Assembly (NCBI RefSeq): GCF_028437565.1
Contig: NZ_JAMRYR010000005.1
Location: 165,597 to 229,596 of the forward strand
Direction of reading: 5' to 3'
Source of the DNA: Actinomyces sp. B33
GTDB lineage: Bacteria > Actinomycetota > Actinomycetes > Actinomycetales > Actinomycetaceae
Length of the DNA stretch: 64,000 bases
Below the pieces are notes generated by a model. The model was given only the letters and a program-made list of their open reading frames with translations, did no database searches and was not told the DNA's origin. The translations under genes were made by a program, and so were the position numbers. Below, one piece after another: positions 25,561-33,700 of the stretch (its first letter is position 1; each line of letters opens with the position of its first letter).

Positions 25561-28500
25561 GTGGGTGACGCCGTGAGCGCCTTCCCGATGTTCGAATCCG
25601 ATCGAGGGCCCCGTCCCAGACCGCCCCGACCGACGCCGAGAGGCCGGGGAAGGGGCATCAGCCCGATGTCCCTGACCCTCCTCGTCCTCGTCGGCCTCGG
25701 CGCCCTGATCTACGCGGCCTCGATCGTGTGGACGGAGATCCTGTGGTTCCGCCAGATGAGCGCCACGCGGATCATCCTCACCCAGTGGGGCGCGCACATC
25801 GGGCTGTTCCTCATCGGTTTCGCCGTCGTCTTCGCGATCACCTTCTCGTCCATGAGGATCGCCTACCGGCACCGGGCCGCCTCGACCCGCGGCGAGGCGT
25901 CGGCGAGCCTGCGCGAATACCAGGCGGCCTTCGAGCCCCTGCGCAGCCTCGCCTTCTGGGGCGTCTCCCTGTTCTTCGCGTTCACCAGCGGCGCGAGCCT
26001 GGCCGGTCAGTGGCAGACCCTCCTCCAGTTCATCAACCGGACCGAGTTCGGCACCGTCGACCCGCAATTCGGCCTCGACGCGTCCTTCTTCGTCTTCACG
26101 CTGCCTGCCCTGCGCGTCCTCGTGTCCTTCCTCCTCAAAGCGGTGACGATCGCCCTCATCGCCGGCATCGTCGTCCACTACCTCTACGGGACGATCCGAC
26201 TGTCCCCGCGCCCCCACGCCTCGCGCCCGGCGCGCATCCAGTTGTCGATCCTCGCCGCCGCCGCCTCGCTCCTCATCGGCGCGAACTACTGGCTCGACCG
26301 CTACTCGCTGCTGACCAAGCGCGGGTCGACGGTCGATGGCGCGACCTACACCGACATCGCCGCCTCCCTGCCGGCGCACTCGATCCTCGCGGTGATCTCC
26401 CTGCTCGTCGCCGGGCTCTTCGTCTTCACCGCGTTCAAAGGCTCATGGAGGCTGCCGGCCATCGGTGTGGGCGTCACCGTCATCGCCGCCGTCGTCCTGG
26501 CGATGGCCTACCCGGCGCTCATCCAGCAGTTCCGGGTCACCCCCAACGAGCGCGCCCTCGAATCGGAGTACATCCAGCGCAACATCGACGCGACCCTGAC
26601 CGCCTACGGCCTCGACGACCTCGAGTACACGAACTACGACGCGGAGACGACCGCCCAGGCCGGGCAGTTGCGCGAGGACTCCGAGTCGACCTCGCAGATC
26701 CGCCTCCTCGACCCGCAGGTCATCACCAAGACCGTCCAGCAGCTCCAGCAGTCCCGCCCCTACTACGGCTTCGACTCGGGCATGAAGGTCGATCGCTACA
26801 CCGTCGACGGGGAGCAGCGCGACACCGTCATCGCCGTGCGCGAGATCAACCTCGACGGACTGTCCGCCGAACAGCGCACCTGGGTCAATATGCACACCGT
26901 CTACACGCACGGCTACGGGGTCGTCGCCGCCTACGGCAACACCCTCACCGGGGACGGGCTCCCCTCTTACTGGGAGCAGTCCGTCCCATCGGTCGGCGAG
27001 ATGGGCGACTACGAGGAGCGCGTCTACTTCTCCCCGGGCGCCCCCCGCTACTCGATCGTCGGGGCCCCCGAGGGCGCCGACCCCCAAGAGCTCGACTACC
27101 CCGATGACAACGCCCCCGGCGGGCAGGTCTCGACGACCTTCTCCGGCGACGGCGGGCCGAGCGTCGGCAACCTGTGGAACAAGCTCCTGTACTCGATCAA
27201 GTTCGCGTCGACCGACATCTTCTTCTCCAGTCAGACGAACTCCGAATCGCAGATCCTCTACGACCGGGACCCGCTCCTGCGCGTGTCCAAGGTCGCCCCC
27301 TACCTCACCCTCGAGCAGGAGGCGTACCCGGCGGTCGTCGACATGGACGACGACCCGGCGACCCCCAAGCGCCTCGTGTGGGTCGTCGACGCCTACACGA
27401 CGACCGACCAGTACCCGTACTCGCAGCACGAGTCCCTGGAGGAGACCACGGTCGACTCCCAGTCCTCCCAGATCGGCGAGTACGTCCAGGCCGAGACCAT
27501 CAACTACATGAGGAACTCCGTCAAGGCCGTCGTCGACGCCTACGACGGCTCGGTCCGCCTGTTCCGCTGGGACGACCAGGACCCGATCCTGTCGACGTGG
27601 ATGAAGATCTACCCGCAGACCGTCGAGCCGATCGACGCGATCTCCGGCGACCTGATGAGCCACCTGCGCTACCCCGAGGACATGTTCAAGGTCCAGCGCG
27701 AGCTCCTGACCAGCTACCACGTGACGAACGCGTCGGACTTCTACGCCGGCGGCGACCGGTGGCGCCTGGCGGAGGAGACGTCGACCGCGGTCCCCGGGGC
27801 CCAGCAGACCACCGTCGACGAGAACGGCAACACGGTCTCCACGCGGGTCGCGACGGCTCAGCCGCCGTACTACCTGACGATGCAGATGCCGACTCAGGAA
27901 TCCGCGGAGTTCTCGTTGACCAGCGTCTTCGTGCCCGGTGGCGAGTCCAGGCGCGAGGCGATGGCCGGGTTCCTCGCGGTCGACTCCGAGACGGGCAGCA
28001 AGGCCGGGAAGGTGCGCGACGGCTACGGGAAGATGCGCCTCCTGGCGCTCCCGTCGTCGACGACCGCCCCGGGTCCCGGCCAGGTGCAGAACGCCTACGA
28101 CTCGAACGAGCGGATCGCCACCCAGCTCAACCTTCTCAATCAGGCCGACTCGACGGTGATCCGGGGCAACCTCCTCACCTTGCCGGTCGGCGGGGGCCTG
28201 CTGTACGTCCAGCCGGTCTACGTCCAGGGCACGGGGTCGGCCTCCTACCCGGTGCTGCGCTCGGTGCTCACGGCCTTCGGCAACCAGGTCGGCTTCGCCT
28301 CGACGCTGGAGGAGTCGCTCAATCAGACCTTCGGCGGTGACGCCGCGGCGACGGTGGCCGGCGAGCAGCCGGAGTCCGAGGGCGATGACGGTGGCGGGGA
28401 AACCGGGGCCGTGGCGACGGCTCAGGAGCGCCTGACGGCGGCTCTTGCACGCGCGTCGGAGGCGCTGACCGAGTCGAGCGAGGCGCTGGCCGCCGGCGAT

Positions 28501-28668
28501 TGGACCGCTTACGGGGCTGCCCAGAAGAAGCTCGACGCGGCGATCGCCGAGGCCGTCGCGGCCCAGACCGAGGCGGGACAGCCCGTCCCCGGGGCCGGTG
28601 CCGACGCTGAGGGACCGGACCGGGCCCAGTCGGGCGCGGCACCGGACGCGCCTCAGTCGAACGGCTGA
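25561..28668 (+). CDS. UPF0182 family large membrane protein
   Basis: The 1035-residue product has seven predicted transmembrane helices in the first 330 residues (for example LTLLVLVGLGALIYAASIVW and LVSFLLKAVTIALIAGIVVHYL), a large extracellular domain, and an acidic/Ala-rich tail with heptad-like EALTESSEALAAGDW. UPF0182 (COG1615) proteins are widespread in actinobacteria and of unknown function. Conserved-type blocks include RLLDPQVITKTVQQLQQSRPYY, YFSPGAPRYSIVG and YTTTDQYPYSQ. An alternative start is GTG 25573. Confidence 0.93.
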   Translation: MGDAVSAFPMFESDRGPRPRPPRPTPRGRGRGISPMSLTLLVLVGLGALIYAASIVWTEILWFRQMSATRIILTQWGAHIGLFLIGFAVVFAITFSSMRIAYRHRAASTRGEASASLREYQAAFEPLRSLAFWGVSLFFAFTSGASLAGQWQTLLQFINRTEFGTVDPQFGLDASFFVFTLPALRVLVSFLLKAVTIALIAGIVVHYLYGTIRLSPRPHASRPARIQLSILAAAASLLIGANYWLDRYSLLTKRGSTVDGATYTDIAASLPAHSILAVISLLVAGLFVFTAFKGSWRLPAIGVGVTVIAAVVLAMAYPALIQQFRVTPNERALESEYIQRNIDATLTAYGLDDLEYTNYDAETTAQAGQLREDSESTSQIRLLDPQVITKTVQQLQQSRPYYGFDSGMKVDRYTVDGEQRDTVIAVREINLDGLSAEQRTWVNMHTVYTHGYGVVAAYGNTLTGDGLPSYWEQSVPSVGEMGDYEERVYFSPGAPRYSIVGAPEGADPQELDYPDDNAPGGQVSTTFSGDGGPSVGNLWNKLLYSIKFASTDIFFSSQTNSESQILYDRDPLLRVSKVAPYLTLEQEAYPAVVDMDDDPATPKRLVWVVDAYTTTDQYPYSQHESLEETTVDSQSSQIGEYVQAETINYMRNSVKAVVDAYDGSVRLFRWDDQDPILSTWMKIYPQTVEPIDAISGDLMSHLRYPEDMFKVQRELLTSYHVTNASDFYAGGDRWRLAEETSTAVPGAQQTTVDENGNTVSTRVATAQPPYYLTMQMPTQESAEFSLTSVFVPGGESRREAMAGFLAVDSETGSKAGKVRDGYGKMRLLALPSSTTAPGPGQVQNAYDSNERIATQLNLLNQADSTVIRGNLLTLPVGGGLLYVQPVYVQGTGSASYPVLRSVLTAFGNQVGFASTLEESLNQTFGGDAAATVAGEQPESEGDDGGGETGAVATAQERLTAALARASEALTESSEALAAGDWTAYGAAQKKLDAAIAEAVAAQTEAGQPVPGAGADAEGPDRAQSGAAPDAPQSNG

Positions 28669-28700
28669 CGAGCAGGCAGGCCGGGCGTCGCAATGCGGCG

Positions 28701-28752
28701 AATCGGGGGGGGCGGTGACCGTCGTGGAGACGAAGGTCACCGCCCCCCGATT
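28701..28752 (+). terminator. Hairpin terminator after UPF0182 gene
   Basis: A long stem pairs AATCGGGGGGGGCGGTGACC with GGTCACCGCCCCCCGATT (about 18 pairs with a 2-base bulge) around a 14-base loop, 33 bases after the stop codon. Confidence 0.75.
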
Positions 28753-28780
28753 GGCGTTCGGCGTGGGCCCGGACTAACGT
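28751..28780 (+). promoter_or_regulatory. Promoter of initiator tRNA gene
   Basis: TTGGCG (28751-28756) and TAACGT (28775-28780) are separated by 18 bases and end 12 bases before the mature tRNA 5' end, which fits a strong tRNA promoter. Confidence 0.6.
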
Positions 28781-28792
28781 GGGTGTCACCGA

Positions 28793-28866
28793 CGCGGGGT
28801 GGAGCAGTTCGGTAGCTCGCCGGGCTCATAACCCGGAGGTCGCAGGTTCAAATCCTGTCCCCGCTA
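28793..28866 (+). tRNA. tRNA-Met (initiator, anticodon CAT)
   Basis: The 74-base cloverleaf has acceptor stem CGCGGGG/CCCCGCT with an unpaired C1-U72, a D-loop with GGTAGC, anticodon CAT at 28827-28829 in loop CTCATAA, and a T-arm with GGTTCAAATCC. The C1-U72 mismatch and three G-C pairs (GGG/CCC) under the anticodon loop are the marks of initiator tRNA. The discriminator base is A, and CCA is not encoded. Confidence 0.97.
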
Positions 28867-28877
28867 CGAGACCAGAG

Positions 28878-28903
28878 GCCTCGGACGCGAAAGCGCCCGA
28901 GGC
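28878..28903 (+). terminator. Rho-independent terminator of tRNA-Met
   Basis: Stem GCCTCGG/CCGAGGC continues past one mismatch into CGC-GAAA-GCG with a GNRA loop, followed by TTTCTGCTT. Confidence 0.85.
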
Positions 28904-29050
28904 TTTCTGCTTGCCTGGGACATGCTGGGCGGGCCCCGGGTCGGAGTCCCGCGTGCACTCATGGCCTGAGAGGTCACGAGGTCGGTGACCGTGATGCCGA
29001 TGCGGTGATCGGTGCCGAGTACGACCGGCCCCGCCCCCACCTCCGCCGTT

Positions 29051-29108
29051 TCCCCCGAAAACGAACATTTCCCACCCGATCAGGTGGGAAATGTTCGTTT
29101 TCGGGGGA
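29051..29108. repeat. Perfect 26-bp inverted repeat with 6-base loop
   Basis: Arms 29051-29076 and 29083-29108 are fully complementary, with loop CGATCA. The left arm begins TCCCCCGAAAACGAACATTT and the right arm ends with the matching AAATGTTCGTTTTCGGGGGA. It lies far (about 185 bases) from the tRNA, which has its own terminator, and about 200 bases before the next gene. It has an AT-rich middle unlike other terminators in this window. It could be a convergent terminator, a MITE-like remnant or a processed RNA hairpin. Confidence 0.85.
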
Positions 29109-29296
29109 GGAGAGGGAGGGGAGAAAGCTAGTGGGTAGAGAGTGAGCGAGGTGGCGGCGGGGATGCGTCCATGACTTCGGTGTCGTCGGGGGCGCCCTGC
29201 CCGGCCTTTTTCGGAGGCAGGCGCGTCTCTTGCGGGTCGACGGCAGCGTCGCGACGCCGGCCGCGGGTCCCGCCGACGCCGACAGCCGAATGGGAG

Positions 29297-29302
29297 TACG
29301 GT
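29297..29302 (+). promoter_or_regulatory. -10 box of TauE/SafE gene
   Basis: TACGGT lies 8 bases before GTG 29311. It supports this start over the in-frame upstream starts at 29230 and 29290. Confidence 0.45.
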
Positions 29303-29310
29303 CGGAGCCC

Positions 29311-30180
29311 GTGACCGACACGCATCACCCCCCAGCCGAACGACCGGATGCCGATCCCCCCGCCCGCCCGGACACTCCCGACCGCACGAGAGGACGACAT
29401 CCGGCCCGGCCCGGAGCTCCCAGGGCCGTTGCGCTGACCGCCCTGACGGGAGTCGTCGCCGGACTGCTGTCCGGCCTCTTCGGTGTTGGCGGAGGGCTCG
29501 TCATCATCCCCGCGCTCGTCGCGATTCTCGGTATGGAGCAGCGCCGGGCCTCGGCGACCTCCCTGGCCGCCACCGTCCTCACCGCGACAGCCGGGTCGAC
29601 GACGTACGCCGCGCACGGCCAGGTCTCCCTCGTCGCGACCCTCGTCGTCGCCCTCGGCTCCCTCGTCGGAGCCCAGATCGGCGTGCGACTCCTGAGGCGA
29701 CTGCCCAACAAAGTCCTGTCTATCGTGTTCGTCGCGTTCGTCGGATTCGTCATCGTCTCCATGCAACTCCAAGTCCCCGTGCGCGACGCCCCGATGACGA
29801 TCACCCCGTGGGCCTGCCTGGGGATGGTCGTCGTCGGACTCGTCGCCGGGATCTTCGCCGGACTCGTCGGCGTCGGCGGAGGATCGATCATCGTCCCCGG
29901 CCTCGAACTCGTCGTCGGAGCCGGCGACCTCCTCGCCCGCGGCACCTCGCTCCTCGTGATGATCCCCACCGGAGTCACCGGGACGATCAGCAACGCCCGC
30001 CACCGCCTCGTCGACCTGCGGACCGCCCTCATCGTCGGCGGATGCGCGGCCGCCCTGACGCCCGTCGGGCGCCTCATCGCCGCGCAGGTCAGCCCCCGCG
30101 TCGGCTCCCTTCTGTTCAGCGGGTTCCTCCTGATCGTCGTCTTCACCACCCTGCGCACGATCGCGCGCGCCCACCGGTGA
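29311..30180 (+). CDS. Sulfite exporter TauE/SafE family permease
   Basis: The 289-residue product has about eight predicted transmembrane helices after a polar, Pro/Arg-rich N-terminal tail. The two family repeats start with LTGVVAGLLSGLFGVGGGLVIIPALV and GLVAGIFAGLVGVGGGSIIVPGLEL; the GVGGG turns are diagnostic. Members export sulfite, sulfoacetate or related organic anions, but specificity cannot be read here. GTG 29311 has a GGAG 5 bases upstream. Confidence 0.9.
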   Translation: MTDTHHPPAERPDADPPARPDTPDRTRGRHPARPGAPRAVALTALTGVVAGLLSGLFGVGGGLVIIPALVAILGMEQRRASATSLAATVLTATAGSTTYAAHGQVSLVATLVVALGSLVGAQIGVRLLRRLPNKVLSIVFVAFVGFVIVSMQLQVPVRDAPMTITPWACLGMVVVGLVAGIFAGLVGVGGGSIIVPGLELVVGAGDLLARGTSLLVMIPTGVTGTISNARHRLVDLRTALIVGGCAAALTPVGRLIAAQVSPRVGSLLFSGFLLIVVFTTLRTIARAHR

Positions 30181-30606
30181 GGATCCCCCGGACCCGCCCC
30201 CGACCCGTACTGGGGCGCCGTCGTCAAGCTCGGCGTCGAGTCGAGACCGTCGACCCAGGTCGTCGGCCTCGTCGAGGAAGACGGCAGGATCACCGCCGCC
30301 AGGGGAGGAATCCTCGGAGCCGGGGCTTCGACCACAACAAGGAATGCGCCTGAGGGACCACGGCCATCAGGGATACCTCGGGGGCGGAGTCGAACCCCGG
30401 CAGATCCACCAGAGCGCCCAAGCCCGCTGCTCCGCCCTCGTCCTGATGAACGACGCCGGGCGCCGCCAGCACGACCGCAGAGCGGAGGCTCCCCGCATCG
30501 ACAGAATCGACGCGGGGGAGTGAAACACGTTTGTATCCATATGGGTTAAGGTGATCGGGCGCCGCCGAAGCGGTGCAACAATCCCCATCATCCATACGGA
30601 TAGCGA
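30181..30606. other. Gene-poor stretch with possible gene relics
   Basis: No complete gene is evident. On the plus strand, 30202-30330 reads DPYWGAVVKLGVESRPSTQV and about 20 further protein-like residues without a start. A different frame (30350-30522) reads another protein-like stretch (LRDHGHQGYLGGGVEPRQIH) that ends at TGA. Frame changes between them suggest a decayed gene, but neither part matches a family I recognise. The last 60 bases are less GC-rich and should contain the promoter of the next gene. Confidence 0.4.
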
Positions 30607-32205
30607 GTGTCAACGATGCGAATCCTGTCTCATCGTCTTCCTGCGGCCGTCGTCACGGCCTCCGTCCTGGTCGGCGCCGGTGCGCTGACGATCCTCCCGA
30701 GCGGACCGGCTCATGCCGCGGACGGGCAGGAACGGATCCACATCATGGGGTACAACTTCTCCGACGCGATCATCCTCGAATCCGATGGGCGCTTCGCGAT
30801 CATCGACTCGGGGGAGGACAACGACTACCCCGACGGCAGCGATCCCCGCTATCCGCTGCGCCCCGGGGTCACGAGGGATAATCCCCTCGAGGCCCGCACG
30901 CTCGCCTACCTCGACCGACTCGGCGTCACCGCCGACAACCTCGAGTTCTTCCTCGGGACCCACGCCCACTCCGACCACATCGGACTGGCGGACGCCGTCA
31001 TCAGGAAATACAAGCCGAAGCGGGTGTACTCCCCGGAGTACTCCGATGAGTGGATCTCCAACCCGGACCGCCTCTGGGACAACCAGTACATCTACGACCA
31101 GATGATCGAGGCGGCCCAGGAGATCGGGGTCCCGATCATCCAGCACCTGTCCGCGGACGGACCGGTCCTCCCGACCGACGACGCGCCCCACTCGGCCGCA
31201 GACTCCTTCGACTTCGGGGACATGCGGATCCAGATCGTCAACCACCAGGAGGACTACAAGACGCCGGGGGCGATCCAGGACGCCAACCTGACCGCGTGGG
31301 GCGTCAAGGTCACCGCGCACGGGCACAGCGCGTTCCTCGCGGCCGATATCGAGAACACCGACGGCGACGAGGACCGGATCGCCCCGATCATCGGGGACGT
31401 CGACGTCCTCAAACTCGGCCACCACGGGGCCGCGACATCCAACAGCCGCGACTACCTCGCCGCCCTCCACCCCGAGATCGCCTTCCAGACGGGCAGCTTC
31501 GACATCCTCCCGACGCAGACCATGGAGCAGCTCTTCACGATGGGCACGCGCCTCTACACCGCCGACGACGTGACGGACGCCGGACTCGAGGCGTTCGTCG
31601 TCACCTTGACGGACCAGTCGGTGACGACCTCCGACCTCGATAAGGGAGTGCACGTCAGGAGCCACTCGTGGTACTCCCCCAGGGCCGTGGCCCTTCGCGA
31701 CGGCAGGCCCGAGGCGCTGACCGGGTGGAAGGCAGACAACGGGTCCTGGTATCACTTCGATGGATCCGCCTATCCCGAGGAGAATCGCTGGTTCAACGAT
31801 GGGGGGACCTGGTACCACCTCGGCGGCAACGCGCGGATGTCCACCGGCTGGCTGAACGACGGGGGCACGTGGTACTACCTCGCGCCGTCGGGGGCGATGG
31901 TGACCGGGTGGGTCAACAACGGGGGCACGTGGTACTACCTCAGGCCGTCCGGGGCGATGGCCACCGGCTGGATCAACGATCGCGGCACCTGGTACCACCT
32001 CGCCTCATCCGGGGCCATGTCCACCGGGTGGGTCAACGACGGGGGCACGTGGTACTACCTCAGGGGGTCGGGGGCGATGGCCACCGGCTGGATCAAGGAC
32101 CGCGGCGCCTGGTACTACCTCGCGCCGTCGGGGGCGATGATGACCGGCTGGATCAACGATCGCGGCACCTGGTACCTCCTCGGCCCGTCGGGCGCCCTCG
32201 TCTGA
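30607..32205 (+). CDS. Secreted phosphorylcholine-esterase-like MBL protein with choline-binding repeats
   Basis: The 532-residue product has a Sec signal peptide (cleavage after AHA, residues about 34-37), a metallo-beta-lactamase domain (about 40-345) and a C-terminal array of about 7-9 repeats of roughly 20 residues (GTWYYLAPSGAMVTGWVNN type, CW_binding_1/choline-binding). Metal ligands are in THAHSDHIG (His119, His121, Asp123, His124), ADIEN and GHHG. The domain strongly resembles pneumococcal Pce/CbpE, for example SDAIILESDGRFAIIDSGED and PDRLWDNQYIYD. The predicted role is removal of phosphorylcholine from surface polymers while anchored to choline. The start is GTG 30607 or ATG 30616. 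Confidence 0.88.
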   Translation: MSTMRILSHRLPAAVVTASVLVGAGALTILPSGPAHAADGQERIHIMGYNFSDAIILESDGRFAIIDSGEDNDYPDGSDPRYPLRPGVTRDNPLEARTLAYLDRLGVTADNLEFFLGTHAHSDHIGLADAVIRKYKPKRVYSPEYSDEWISNPDRLWDNQYIYDQMIEAAQEIGVPIIQHLSADGPVLPTDDAPHSAADSFDFGDMRIQIVNHQEDYKTPGAIQDANLTAWGVKVTAHGHSAFLAADIENTDGDEDRIAPIIGDVDVLKLGHHGAATSNSRDYLAALHPEIAFQTGSFDILPTQTMEQLFTMGTRLYTADDVTDAGLEAFVVTLTDQSVTTSDLDKGVHVRSHSWYSPRAVALRDGRPEALTGWKADNGSWYHFDGSAYPEENRWFNDGGTWYHLGGNARMSTGWLNDGGTWYYLAPSGAMVTGWVNNGGTWYYLRPSGAMATGWINDRGTWYHLASSGAMSTGWVNDGGTWYYLRGSGAMATGWIKDRGAWYYLAPSGAMMTGWINDRGTWYLLGPSGALV

Positions 32206-32228
32206 GCGCGCTCCACAACGAATCCGTC

Positions 32229-32263
32229 ACGGGGGACGCCGGCGTAGAGCCGGCGTCCCCCGT
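32229..32263 (+). terminator. Hairpin terminator
   Basis: A perfect 15-bp stem (ACGGGGGACGCCGGC and its complement) with loop GTAGA lies 24 bases after the Pce-like gene. The next promoter follows directly. Confidence 0.85.
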
Positions 32264-32265
32264 GG

Positions 32266-32271
32266 GACAAT
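32266..32271 (+). promoter_or_regulatory. -10 box of CDF-like gene (leaderless)
   Basis: GACAAT lies 7 bases before ATG 32279 and directly after the preceding terminator stem. Confidence 0.5.
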
Positions 32272-32278
32272 TCCACCC

Positions 32279-32908
32279 ATGTGCACGAACGACCCGATGC
32301 CGTCGAATCCGCTGCCGAGGAGCAGCCGACGGATCATCTTGATCGTCGCCCTCCTCAACCTCGCCGGCATGGTCATGGAGGTCGTCGTCGCCGCCCTCAT
32401 CGGATCCGCCTCGCTCTTCGCCGACGCCGCGGACTTCCTCGAGGACCTCCTCATCAACGGCCTCGTCCTCCTGGCGGCCGGATGGCCCCTCGACTCCCGG
32501 CGCCGCGCCTCCATGTGGCTCGCGGGACTGATCCTCATCCCCGCGGTCGCGGCTTTCGTCACGGCGGCCTGGAAGGTCGTCACCGGCCAGCCTCCCCAGG
32601 CCCTCACGCTGTCGGGGACCGCCGTCGCAGCGATGACCATCAACCTCATCTGCGCCCTCCTGCTGGTCTCGATCCGCAACGGCGGAGGGGCCCTCGTGCG
32701 CGGGGCGTGGCTCGCGGCCCGCAACGACGTCCTCGCCAATGCCCTGATCCTCATCGCCGGGCTCATCACCCTCGTATGGGCGTCAGTCTGGCCCGACGTT
32801 GTGGTCGGCGTCGTCGTCGGCGTCATCAACATCGGCGCGGCCAAGGAGGTCCTCGAAGCCGCCAGGGCCGAGACGCCCGAACTCGAACTCGCCGAGGACG
32901 AGGACTGA
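32279..32908 (+). CDS. Cation-efflux (CDF)-like membrane protein
   Basis: The 209-residue product has five to six predicted transmembrane helices. SLFADAADFLEDLLINGLVLLAAGW corresponds to helix 2 of cation diffusion facilitators with its metal-site acidic residues (ADAxDFxED), and ARNDVLANALILIAGLIT corresponds to helix 5. The cytoplasmic C-terminal domain of full-length CDFs is missing; the protein ends with a short acidic tail. The metal is not identifiable. It could be a divergent transporter with altered function. Confidence 0.75.
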   Translation: MCTNDPMPSNPLPRSSRRIILIVALLNLAGMVMEVVVAALIGSASLFADAADFLEDLLINGLVLLAAGWPLDSRRRASMWLAGLILIPAVAAFVTAAWKVVTGQPPQALTLSGTAVAAMTINLICALLLVSIRNGGGALVRGAWLAARNDVLANALILIAGLITLVWASVWPDVVVGVVVGVINIGAAKEVLEAARAETPELELAEDED

Positions 32909-33040
32909 CGGGACCGCCGGAGGATGAACGAGCCGGCTGATCGACGGCTCGGACCCGACGGATCGAGCATCCCGGGCCGTCGAGGGAGAGGCCGGGCTCC
33001 TAGTGGATTCGCCTCCCAGTCATCCCCGTTTTCATATTGG

Positions 33041-33469
33041 TCAGTTCTTCACGATCTCCGTATCGAGGGCTTTTGCGGCCTCCTCGAGGCCGCCGGCGTT
33101 CGTGACCTTCGTGAATCCTGCGGCCTTCATCATGTCGAGGGCCTCGCCCGCGCGGCGGCCCGAACGGCAGTAGAGGGTGTACTCGGCGTTCTTGTCGAGC
33201 TCGCCGATCTTCTCCGCGAAGTCGGGGGCGCTGAAGTCGATGTTCCTCGCCTCCTTGAGGTGCCCCTCGGCGAACTCCTCAGGGGTGCGCACGTCGATGA
33301 GGGTTCCGACGTGCGTGCTCCCCTCCTGCGAGGACGCGGCGGTCGAGGACGCGTCAGACGCGGCGGGCTGAGCGTTCTTCGCCGAGTCCGAGCAGGCGCT
33401 CAGCGCGGGTGCGAGGGCGAATGCTCCGATCGCGGCGGACGCGAGGAGGACGTGGCGGCGAGCGGTCAT
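33041..33469 (-). CDS. Rhodanese-like lipoprotein
   Basis: The 142-residue product has a lipoprotein signal (MTARRHVLLA, hydrophobic core, LSAC with Cys26), a Ser/Ala linker and one rhodanese domain. The active-site loop is YCRSGRRAG with Cys101, and VGTLIDVRTPEEFAEGHLKEARNID is the typical entry region. It would act outside the membrane, in sulfur transfer or thiol redox reactions. ATG 33469 with GGAG upstream is chosen; the longer frame upstream lacks a signal peptide and overlaps repeats. Confidence 0.9.
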   Translation of the reverse strand: MTARRHVLLASAAIGAFALAPALSACSDSAKNAQPAASDASSTAASSQEGSTHVGTLIDVRTPEEFAEGHLKEARNIDFSAPDFAEKIGELDKNAEYTLYCRSGRRAGEALDMMKAAGFTKVTNAGGLEEAAKALDTEIVKN

Positions 33470-33540
33470 GAGGCTCCGATCTTCGACGAGGCGTGGTGCT
33501 GGCCACCAGTGTGTCAGAGGCCGCTGATAGTTCCCTGGGC

Positions 33541-33700
33541 CCCGCTTCGGGGCGGGTGTACACCGATGACGGCGCGCTTTTCCTGCTTCCCGCTTCGGTG
33601 GGGGCGGGTGTACACCGACGACGAGCGCGACGACGGCGTGCATGTCCTACCCCCCCCGTTTCGGGGGCGTGTGGCGCGGGTGTCCGAGGTCGGACGGGCG
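33541..33700. repeat. Short repeats with palindromic core GGTGTACACC
   Basis: Two copies of a sequence like CCCGCTTCGG-GGCGGGTGTACACCGAYGACG occur, with identical palindromic cores at 33555-33564 and 33607-33616, 52 bases apart. A decayed third copy (CCCCGTTTCGGGGGCG...GGGTGTCCGA) follows at about 33653-33690. Confidence 0.7.

Larger units (their letters stand above)
28867..29310. other. Gene-free stretch after the tRNA
   Basis: This 444-base stretch holds the tRNA terminator (28878-28903), the large inverted repeat (29051-29108) and the promoter of the TauE gene. A minus-strand frame ending at 29128 reads protein-like for about 40 codons (DPQETRLPPKKAGQGAPDD), but it has no convincing start and is not called. 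No integrase or attachment-site duplication of the tRNA end was seen. Confidence 0.6.

Noticed and set aside
28779..28988. Short plus-strand frame covering the tRNA
   Set aside because: Most of it is the initiator tRNA sequence read as protein.
29128..29280. Minus-strand protein-like tail (DPQETRLPPKKAGQGAPDD) before the TauE gene
   Set aside because: No plausible start or ribosome site, and the upstream part is a shadow of the TauE gene.
28793..29310. tRNA-associated genomic island or phage attachment site
   Set aside because: No integrase, phage gene or repeat of the tRNA 3' end was found in the window.
30290..30613. Minus-strand frame of about 107 codons upstream of the Pce-like gene
   Set aside because: No ribosome site, mixed composition, and it covers the expected promoter of the Pce-like gene.
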